A stretch of DNA of 64,000 nt, from contig NZ_CP134605.1 in the NCBI RefSeq assembly GCF_031844685.1, positions 1,018,501 to 1,082,500 on the forward strand, in the 5' to 3' direction. The position numbers and the translations under genes were made by a program. Below the pieces are notes generated by a model, which did not search any database, was not told the DNA's origin, and was given only the letters and a program-made list of their open reading frames with translations. The stretch comes from Streptomyces sp. ITFR-21 (lineage in GTDB: Bacteria; Actinomycetota; Actinomycetes; Streptomycetales; Streptomycetaceae). Below are positions 56,281-64,000 of the stretch, in pieces (the stretch's first letter is position 1; the number at the start of each line of letters is the position of its first letter).

Positions 56281-56300
56281 ATAAGGTTAGCCTAACCTCG
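56281..56300. promoter_or_regulatory. Iron box (DmdR/IdeR operator)
   Basis: The core AGGTTAG-C-CTAACCT (56284-56298) is a perfect 7+1+7 palindrome; on the minus strand 16 of 19 positions agree with the IdeR/DmdR consensus TTAGGTTAGGCTAACCTAA. It overlaps the promoter of the siderophore permease gene, so the operon should be repressed by Fe(II)-loaded DmdR/IdeR. Confidence 0.9.
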
Positions 56301-56539
56301 CCGTCGCGCCCCCGAACAGAGCGGTATCCGCCCGTACTTCCCGTTCCGCACCTGTGCCGGGAACGTCCCGCCCGTCCTCGCGGGCGACATCCCGCGACCG
56401 CGCCGGACACACCGGAGCGGGCCGGCCGCGGGCGGCGACGGGCGGGGGGCGGCCCGGACCGGCGAAGGGCCCGCCGCCGCCCACCGAACCGCACGGTTCA
56501 CGCGGCAGGCAGCAGGCCGGCCAGCAGGGGCACCTCCCA

Positions 56540-56695
56540 GTCCCCCTCGCCATCCGCCGCCGCCCGCCGCCCGCCATCCGCCGCCATCCGCCACCGCCCG
56601 CCGCCATCCGCCGCCATCCGCCACCGCCCGCCGCCATCCGCCACCGTCAGCCGCCGCCCGCCACCGTCAGCCGCCGCCCGCCACCGTCACGCCGT
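56540..56695. repeat. Low-complexity CCGCC-rich minisatellite
   Basis: Irregular repeats of GCCGCCATCCGCCACCGCCC- and GCCACCGTCAGCCGCC-type units fill the space before the HAD-phosphatase stop (56667) and run into its last codons, which read VAGGG. Copy number is probably variable. Confidence 0.75.
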
Positions 56696-57713
56696 CCAGG
56701 CTCAGCCGGGCCAGCGCCTTGCCCGGGTCCAGGGAGCAGGTGCCGTCGCCGGCCGCCGTCCAGGCCGCGGCGCACAATGCCCGCAGTCCGTCGAGCGCTT
56801 CGCCGTCCCCCTCCAGCGCGAGCGCGTCGGGCGCGGCCGAAGCCGTCCATCCCCCGCACGTGAACCCGCCCGCCGCCTCCCCGACCGGCGGATGCGCCAC
56901 CAGCAACCCCCGCAGGTCCGCGGCCACATAGGTCGGCCGGTGCTTCGGCTCGGCGGCCAGCAGCTGCCGGGCCGTGCTCACCCCGGTGAGGACCAGCAGC
57001 GAGTCGACACCCCCCGCGTCCGCCCCCTCGATGTCCGTGTCGAGCCGGTCCCCCACCACCAGCGGCCGCTTCGCCCCGGTCCTGATCACCGTCTCCCGGT
57101 GCATGGGGGGCTGCGGCTTCCCCGCGACCTGCGGACGCGCCCCGGTCGCGATCCGGACCACCTCCACCGCCGCCCCGTTGCCCGGCGCGATGCCCCGCGC
57201 GCTGGGGATCGTCAGATCCGTGTTGGACGCGAACCACGGCACACCGGCGTTCACCGCGTACACCATCTCCGTGAGCTGCGCCCACCGCAGCTGCGGCGAG
57301 AACCCCTGCACGGCCGCCACCGGCCCGTCCGCCACCGACTCGACCGGCACCAGGCCGCGTTCCCGCAGCGCCTCGATCAGCCCCTCCCCGCCGACCGCCA
57401 ACACCTTCGCCCCGGCCGGCACCTGACCGGCGATCAGCCGGGCCACCGCCTGCGCGGAGGTGATCACGTCCTCGGCGCCGGCCGGCACGCCCAGCCGGGT
57501 CAGGTGCTCGGCGACGGTCTGCGGGGTACGGGACGCGTTGTTGGTGACGTACGCCAGCCGCATGCCGTGCCCGCCGGCCGCAGCCAGGGACTCCACCGCG
57601 TGCGCGATGGCGTCCCCGCCCGCGTAGACCACCCCGTCGAGATCGAGCAACGCGGTGTCGTACGCGGTGTCGAGCGGTCGTTCGCTGCCGTCCGGCCTGG
57701 TCCGCTGGGTCAT
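56667..57713 (-). CDS. HAD-IIA family phosphatase (NagD-like)
   Basis: A 348-residue HAD-superfamily sugar/nucleotide phosphatase. The ATG at 57713 follows GAGGAG. Motif I is LLDLDGVVYAGGDAI (nucleophile Asp), motif II VTNNASRTP, motif III VIRTGAKRP with Lys, and motif IV VVGDRLDTDIEGADAGGVDS, all intact. Residues from about 275 to the end are a C-terminal extension (LRGLLVAHPPVGEAAGG...) found in actinobacterial members. It is divergent from the DUF1015 gene (79 bases apart), the usual partner in streptomycetes as I recall. Confidence 0.92.
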   Translation of the reverse strand: MTQRTRPDGSERPLDTAYDTALLDLDGVVYAGGDAIAHAVESLAAAGGHGMRLAYVTNNASRTPQTVAEHLTRLGVPAGAEDVITSAQAVARLIAGQVPAGAKVLAVGGEGLIEALRERGLVPVESVADGPVAAVQGFSPQLRWAQLTEMVYAVNAGVPWFASNTDLTIPSARGIAPGNGAAVEVVRIATGARPQVAGKPQPPMHRETVIRTGAKRPLVVGDRLDTDIEGADAGGVDSLLVLTGVSTARQLLAAEPKHRPTYVAADLRGLLVAHPPVGEAAGGFTCGGWTASAAPDALALEGDGEALDGLRALCAAAWTAAGDGTCSLDPGKALARLSLDGVTVAGGG

Positions 57714-57792
57714 GGCGGGCTCGCTCCTCGTCGTGGTGTCGATGGCTCGATCATCCCTCATGCCCGGTGGGCACACGACGTAGCATGCGCTG

Positions 57793-59079
57793 ATGAGCAC
57801 CTCCGGCACCGACCGCCCCGCGCGCCCCGGCCCCGAGCGCGGTCTGCGCCTGGAACCCTTCCGCGGCCTGCGCTACGTGCCGGAACGCGTCAGCAGCCTC
57901 GCCGCGGTCACGGCGCCGCCGTACGACGTCGTGGTGCGGCCCGGCGAGCAGCGGCGGCTGGAGACCGCGGACCCGTACAACCTGGTGCGGCTGATCCTGC
58001 CGGAGGCCCCCACCGCGGCCGAGCAGCACCGCAAGGCGGCGCGGACGCTCGCCGAGTGGCGCGCGGACGGCGTGCTCGCCGCCGATCCGCGCCCGGCGCT
58101 CTACATCTACGAACAGCTCGACGGCGACCGCCCGCAGCGCGGTGTCATCGGCGCGCTGCGGCTCAGCCCGCCCGAAAACGGCGTGGTACTGCCGCACGAG
58201 GACGTGATGGAGGGGCCGGTCGCCGACCGCGCCGCCCTGATGCGCGCCACCAGGGCCAACCTCGAGCCGCTGCTGCTCGTCTACCGCGACGGCGGCCGGA
58301 CCGCCCGCGTCATCGAGCGGACGGCCGCCGGCACCCCGCCGCTGCTGACCACCACCACCGAGGACGGCGTACGCCACCGCCTGTGGGCGCTCACCGGCCC
58401 CGCCGACCTGGCCTCGGTCCAGGGCGACCTGGCGACCCGTCGGGCCATGATCGCCGACGGCCACCACCGCTGGGCCACCTACCGCCGCCTCCAGGCCGAG
58501 CACCGCCCCGGCGGCCCCTGGGACTACGGCCTGGTCCTGCTGGTGGACTCCGCCCGCCATCCACCGCGGGTACGCGCCATCCACCGCGTGCTGCCGCGGC
58601 TCCCGCTCGCCGTGGCCCTCGCCGCCGTCCAGGAGGCCTTCCGGGTCAGGGCCCTGGCCGGCCCGCTGGACCGGGCGCTCGCCGCGCTGGCCGAGGCGGC
58701 GGCGGACGGCAACGCCTTCCTGCTGGCGGGCGACGGCTTCCATCTGCTGGACCGCCCGCGACCTGACCGGCTGGACGCCGCCGTGCCCCACGACCGGCCC
58801 GAGCTGTGGCGCCGGCTCGACGCCGCCGTACTCCACCACCTCCTGCTCGACCGCCTCTGGCAGGTTCCCGACGCCCCCGGGTACGCCCGCTACGTCCATG
58901 ACGCCGCCTCAGCCGTCGAACTCGCCGAGCGGCACGGCGGAACCGCCGTCCTGCTGAGTCCGGTACGGGAAGACGTAGTACTGGAGCTGGCCCGGCAGGG
59001 CGTGATGATGCCGCCCAAGTCCACCTCCTTCGGGCCCAAGCCGGCCGGTGGCCTGGTCATCCGCAGCCTGGACCTGTGA
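57793..59079 (+). CDS. DUF1015 family protein
   Basis: A 428-residue protein of the DUF1015 family. Motifs: LRLEPFRGLRYVPERVSSLA, VTAPPYDVV, the His-rich IADGHHRWATYR and C-terminal VREDVVLELARQGVMMPPKST with FGPKPAGGLVIR. The function of the family is unsettled; some members bind or hydrolyse serine phosphate (SerK-like kinases are related). The ATG at 57793 is 6 bases after TAGCAT (57781-57786), consistent with a leaderless transcript. A strong hairpin at 59084 ends the gene. It is full length with no frameshift. Confidence 0.9.
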   Translation: MSTSGTDRPARPGPERGLRLEPFRGLRYVPERVSSLAAVTAPPYDVVVRPGEQRRLETADPYNLVRLILPEAPTAAEQHRKAARTLAEWRADGVLAADPRPALYIYEQLDGDRPQRGVIGALRLSPPENGVVLPHEDVMEGPVADRAALMRATRANLEPLLLVYRDGGRTARVIERTAAGTPPLLTTTTEDGVRHRLWALTGPADLASVQGDLATRRAMIADGHHRWATYRRLQAEHRPGGPWDYGLVLLVDSARHPPRVRAIHRVLPRLPLAVALAAVQEAFRVRALAGPLDRALAALAEAAADGNAFLLAGDGFHLLDRPRPDRLDAAVPHDRPELWRRLDAAVLHHLLLDRLWQVPDAPGYARYVHDAASAVELAERHGGTAVLLSPVREDVVLELARQGVMMPPKSTSFGPKPAGGLVIRSLDL

Positions 59080-59083
59080 AAGC

Positions 59084-59124
59084 GCCGGGGGCGGCACCCG
59101 CGGTGTGCGGGTGCCGCCCCCGGC
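59084..59124. terminator. Strong bidirectional hairpin
   Basis: A perfect 18-bp stem (59084-59101 with 59107-59124) with a 5-base loop, five bases after the DUF1015 stop. It lies between convergent genes and can serve both. Confidence 0.88.
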
Positions 59125-59155
59125 GGCCGGCCGGGCCACTGCCCGGCTCGTGTTT

Positions 59156-59190
59156 CTGTTCCCTGTTCCCTGTTCCCTGTTCCCTGTTCC
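59156..59190. repeat. Five tandem heptamers
   Basis: CTGTTCC repeated five times perfectly in the 140-base gap between the DUF1015 gene and the RDD-repeat protein gene. Confidence 0.9.
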
Positions 59191-59222
59191 CGCGCCCGGA
59201 CCTGGTCCTGGCCGGCCTCGGC

Positions 59223-61667
59223 TCAGTCCTCGTCGCGGTCGTCGCTCGGGGGCTCGCGGAAGGGCGAGTCGAGGAAGGAGGAGGGAGCGGGCTCGCCGGC
59301 CGACTCGGGCTTCGCCACAACGGGGCTCTCGTCATCCGCCGCGTCGTCGTCCCCGTCGTCCTCCACATCGTCATCGTCGAAGTCGTCGGCGTCCCCGGCC
59401 TCGGCTGCGGCTGCGGCTGCGGGTGCCGCGGGTACGTCGCCGGTCGCGTCGTCGATGTCCTCAGCGTCCAGGCCGTCGTCTTCGGCGTCTTCGTCTTCTT
59501 CTTCGTCGTCCTCGTCGAAGTCGTCGGCGGCCAGGTCCTCGTCGGTCGCGTCGTCAGTCGGCTCGGCGACCCGGCCGGTGTCGGCACCGGGAGTGGCCGC
59601 GGTGCCGGTGGCGCCGCCCGCTCCGTCCTCGTCCGCCCCGTCCTCGGCGGCGTCCTCCACGACGTCGACGAACTGCAGGCCGTCGAGCTGGGCGAGGCGG
59701 TCGGAGGCATCCGTGGTGCCGTTGTGATCGGCTTCCAGCGCCTTGGCGAACCAGTCGCGGGCCTCGTTCTCCCGGCCGACCCCGAGCAGCGCGTCGGCGT
59801 ACGCGTACCGCAGCCGCGCGGTCCACGGGTGCACCGCGCTGGCCGCCAGCTCAGAGCTCTGCAGGGTGACCACGGCCGCCTCGGCCTGGCCCATGTCCTG
59901 CCGCGCGCCGGCCGCGACCAGCCGCATCTCCACCTGGCCGGCCTTGTCCAGCTTCTGCACCTCGGGCGCGCCGGCCATCTCCAGCGCCCGCTCCGGCCGT
60001 CCGAGCCCGCGCTCGCAGTCCGCCATGACCGGCCACAGGTCCACCGTCCCGGTCATCCGCCGGGAGGTACGGAACTCCGCCAGTGCCTCGGCGTACCGCT
60101 CGGTGGCGTACGACGCGAAGCCCGCCGCCTCCCGGACGGCCGCGACGCGCGTCGCCAGCCGCAGCGCCACCCGCGAGTAGGCGTAGGCCCGCTCCGGGTC
60201 CTCGTCCAGCAGCTGGGCGACCATCACCAGGTTGCGCGACACATCCTCGGCGAGCGTCTTCGGCAGGCTCATCAGCTCCTGCCGCACGCTCGGGTCGATC
60301 TCCTGTCCGGTCACCTCGTCGGGGATGGGCAGCCGCTTGATCGGCTCGCGGTCGTCGCGGTGCTCGTCACGGCCGCCCCGGTTCTCGAACCGCCCGCGTC
60401 CCTGTACCGCCGGCCGACGGCCGAAGTCCCGGCCGTCCCGGTCCCCGCCGCCCTCACGACGCGGCCCGCGCGGCCGGTCGTCCCGCTGCTCGTAACGCGG
60501 CCTGTCCTCGCGCGGACGGTCGTCACGCCGGAAACCGCCGCCGGTCGGGCGGTCGTCCCTGGGCCGGTCGTACCGCGGGCGGTCGTCGCGGGGGCGGTCG
60601 TCGCGCGGCCGATCCGGCCGGTCGCCCCGCTGCTCGTAACGCGGCCTGTCCTCACGCGGACGATCGTCACGTCGGAAGCCACTGCCGCCGGTCGGGCGGT
60701 CGTCACGCCGGAAACCGCCGCCACTCGGCCGGTCGTCACGGCCACGGTCGTCCCTGGGCCGATCGAAGCGCGGGCGGTCGTCGCGGGGGCGGTCGTCGCG
60801 CGGCCGATCCGGCCGGTCGCCCCGCTGCTCGTAACGCGGCCTGTCCTCACGCGGACGATCGTCACGTCGGAAGCCACTGCCGCCGGTCGGGCGGTCGTCA
60901 CGCCGGAAACCGCCGCCACTCGGCCGGTCGTCACGGCCACGGTCGTCCCTGGGCCGATCGAAGCGCGGGCGGTCGTCGCGGGGGCGGTCGTCGCGCGGCC
61001 GATCCGGCCGGTCGCCCCGCTGCTCGTAACGCGGCCTGTCCTCACGCGGACGGTCGTCACGCCGGAAGCCACCGCCGCCGGTCGGCGGGCGGTTGCCGGC
61101 GGGACGGTCGTAGCGGGGCCGGTCGTCACGCCGCGGGGCGCCACCGAAGCGGTCGTCGCGGGGGCGGTCGTCGCGTCGGAAGCCACTGCCGCCGGTCGGG
61201 CGGTCGTCCCTACGGAACCCGCCGCCGCGGTTGTCATCCCGCCGCGGACCACTCGGCCGGTCGTCACGGCCACGGTCGTCCCTGGGCCGATCGAAGCGCG
61301 GACGGTCGTCCCGGGGACGGTCGTCCCGGCGGAAGCCACCGCCGGTGCCACCACCCACCGGGCGGTTGCCGGCGCTGCCGGCAGGACGGTCGTAGCGGGG
61401 ACGGTCGTCACGCCGGAAGCCCCCGCCACTGGGCCGGTCGTCACGCCGCGGAGCGCCGCCGGAGCGGCCGTCCCTCGGACGGTCGTCGCGGCGGAAGCCG
61501 CCGGCGCCACGGTCATCACGACGAGGGGCACCACGGTCGTCATCACGGCGGGGGCCGCGGGGGCGGTCGTCACGACGGTCGTCACGCCGATCGGCGCCGC
61601 GGTGGTCACCGCCGCGCGAGTCCGGACGCGCGGGGCGTTCGGGTCGTTCTTCGGGTGAGTTGGACAT
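59223..61667 (-). CDS. RDD-repeat / TPR / acidic-tail protein next to the rRNA operon
   Basis: An 814-residue protein in three parts. Residues 1-445 are an Arg/Asp/Pro/Gly-rich disordered region built of RRDDRP, FRRDDRP and PRYDRP-like units, including two DNA-identical 65-residue repeats. Residues about 450-650 are TPR-like helices (YAYSRVALRLATRVAAVREA, YAEALAEFRTSRRM, ALEADHNGTTDASDRLAQL). The last about 165 residues are strongly acidic (EDDEEEDEDAEDD-type runs). The ATG at 61667 follows CAGGAG. The gene begins 75 bases past the rrn terminator, same direction. An RNA- or ribosome-linked scaffold role is inferred from the context and composition only. Confidence 0.85.
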   Translation of the reverse strand: MSNSPEERPERPARPDSRGGDHRGADRRDDRRDDRPRGPRRDDDRGAPRRDDRGAGGFRRDDRPRDGRSGGAPRRDDRPSGGGFRRDDRPRYDRPAGSAGNRPVGGGTGGGFRRDDRPRDDRPRFDRPRDDRGRDDRPSGPRRDDNRGGGFRRDDRPTGGSGFRRDDRPRDDRFGGAPRRDDRPRYDRPAGNRPPTGGGGFRRDDRPREDRPRYEQRGDRPDRPRDDRPRDDRPRFDRPRDDRGRDDRPSGGGFRRDDRPTGGSGFRRDDRPREDRPRYEQRGDRPDRPRDDRPRDDRPRFDRPRDDRGRDDRPSGGGFRRDDRPTGGSGFRRDDRPREDRPRYEQRGDRPDRPRDDRPRDDRPRYDRPRDDRPTGGGFRRDDRPREDRPRYEQRDDRPRGPRREGGGDRDGRDFGRRPAVQGRGRFENRGGRDEHRDDREPIKRLPIPDEVTGQEIDPSVRQELMSLPKTLAEDVSRNLVMVAQLLDEDPERAYAYSRVALRLATRVAAVREAAGFASYATERYAEALAEFRTSRRMTGTVDLWPVMADCERGLGRPERALEMAGAPEVQKLDKAGQVEMRLVAAGARQDMGQAEAAVVTLQSSELAASAVHPWTARLRYAYADALLGVGRENEARDWFAKALEADHNGTTDASDRLAQLDGLQFVDVVEDAAEDGADEDGAGGATGTAATPGADTGRVAEPTDDATDEDLAADDFDEDDEEEDEDAEDDGLDAEDIDDATGDVPAAPAAAAAAEAGDADDFDDDDVEDDGDDDAADDESPVVAKPESAGEPAPSSFLDSPFREPPSDDRDED
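60601..61090 (-). repeat. 195-bp tandem repeats inside the RDD protein gene
   Basis: Two copies (60601-60795 and 60796-60990) appear identical by eye, followed by a partial third copy to about 61090 with a few differences. The period of 195 bp keeps the frame (65 residues). The identity suggests recent duplication or gene conversion. Confidence 0.85.
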
Positions 61668-61744
61668 CGTCGTGACTCCTGTTGTCGGGTCGTGCTGCTG
61701 TAGTGCGAGTCTCCCGTATCGTCCGGGAGATCGCGCATCGAGGG

Positions 61745-61793
61745 AAAACAAAAGGACCCCCGGTCCCAGCGCTTAGGCCAGGACCGAGGGTCC
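61745..61793 (-). terminator. Intrinsic terminator of the rRNA operon
   Basis: A 13-bp stem with one mismatch (61754-61766 with 61781-61793) and a 14-base loop, followed on the minus strand by TTTTGTTTT. It lies 10 bases behind the 5S gene. Confidence 0.88.
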
Positions 61794-61802
61794 AGAAAGA
61801 TT

Positions 61803-61921
61803 GTTCGGCGGTGTCCTACTCTCCCACAGGGTCCCCCCTGCAGTACCATCGGCGCTGAAAGGCTTAGCTTCCGGGTTCGGAATGTAACCGGGCGTTTCCC
61901 TAACGCTATGACCACCGAAAC
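61803..61921 (-). rRNA. rrf: 5S ribosomal RNA
   Basis: About 119 bases on the minus strand, from GTTTCGGTGGTCATAGCG at the 5' end, through CGGTTACATTCCGAACCCGG, to the 3' end CGCCGAAC. All parts match streptomycete 5S rRNA. It follows the 23S gene after a spacer of about 136 bases that contains no tRNA. Confidence 0.95.
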
Positions 61922-62057
61922 GCTATCGGGTCATCCCGTAGTCAACGGGATTTCGACAGTGTCCTAGCGAACAAGCACACTTTTTAGTTGTGTGAACTGG
62001 TTCAACCGGTGCGACTGTTCGCAACCCGGGAACCAAACAGTGGACGCGAGCACACAT

Positions 62058-64000
<1,943 letters not shown>

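Noticed and set aside
56540..56695. CRISPR-like array
   Set aside because: The units are irregular, short and contiguous, without unique spacers; it is a minisatellite.
60400..61667. Plus-strand long frame of Val/Thr/Ala-rich repeats opposite the RDD gene
   Set aside because: It is the mirror of the RDD-coding repeats; the minus-strand frame has the ribosome site, the TPR domain and normal amino-acid use.
61922..62057. tRNA in the 23S-5S spacer
   Set aside because: No cloverleaf-like sequence or TTCGA-type T loop was seen; the spacer is simple.

Overview
The window is one contiguous stretch of an actinomycete chromosome, almost certainly Streptomyces or a close relative. The evidence is a GC content that looks above 70 percent, many GTG starts (and one TTG), dense GTGA/ATGA stop-start overlaps, AGGAGG-type ribosome sites, and families typical of streptomycetes: a SepF-like division protein, a streptogrisin-type protease, Rpf-like transglycosylases, a DUF5925 ATPase, and the gene order der-plsC-cmk-tyrA beside rluB-scpB-scpA-parA. 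It reads as core chromosome with a few variable insertions. I see no phage, IS element, CRISPR array or tRNA. All functions come from reading the sequence; no searches were run.

Layout. 1-1.8 kb: the 3' part of hmgA (homogentisate dioxygenase) coupled to a GntR/HutC regulator. 2.4-5.3 kb: a small unknown protein, a secreted SGNH esterase and an AAA ATPase. 5.5-9.2 kb: a minus-strand overlapping set (HemK-like methyltransferase, CDGSH Fe-S protein, haem-oxygenase-like diiron enzyme), then a methyltransferase-NUDIX fusion coupled to a YtrA-type GntR regulator. 9.2-16.5 kb: a fused carboxyltransferase, a secreted lipase divergent from a PPOX/F420-type oxidoreductase (with a Crp-like palindrome and a direct-repeat pair between them), a streptogrisin-like protease, a DUF1684 protein and a luciferase-like oxidoreductase. 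16.7 kb: a 25-codon leader peptide with no gene behind it. 17.5-26.7 kb: SepF-like protein, acyl-CoA dehydrogenase, truncated MFS pseudogene, PAP2 phosphatase, I78 inhibitor, glycosyltransferase, two Rpf-like transglycosylases and two unknown proteins.

26.7-43.7 kb is housekeeping: der, plsC, cmk, tyrA; a nucleotidyltransferase; the operon parA - RHH-like protein - scpA - scpB - rluB (chromosome partition, condensin and ribosome maturation); ald; an 806-residue NB-ARC/TPR protein; pyrG with an ADP-ribose-pyrophosphatase-like NUDIX gene. 44-53 kb: a GH15 glycosidase convergent with a GT4 glycosyltransferase, then the operon for a coiled-coil/Ala-Lys-rich protein, a small protein, tlyA, NAD kinase and recN. 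53-56.3 kb: an iron-siderophore ABC transporter (two permeases, one ATPase) under an excellent DmdR/IdeR iron box, with no binding protein nearby. 56.6-59.1 kb: HAD-IIA phosphatase divergent from a DUF1015 protein.

59.2-64 kb: an 814-residue RDD-repeat/TPR/acidic-tail protein starts about 75 bp beyond the terminator of an rRNA operon, whose 5S and 3' part of 23S occupy the right edge on the minus strand. Short tandem repeats (7, 8, 16, 34 and 195 bp units) are scattered through the intergenic and low-complexity parts and are the likeliest strain-variable positions.

No clearly new multi-gene system stands out. The most unusual signals are the orphan leader peptide, the methyltransferase/CDGSH/diiron operon, the rrn-adjacent repeat protein, and the NB-ARC protein whose P-loop lysine is replaced by arginine.
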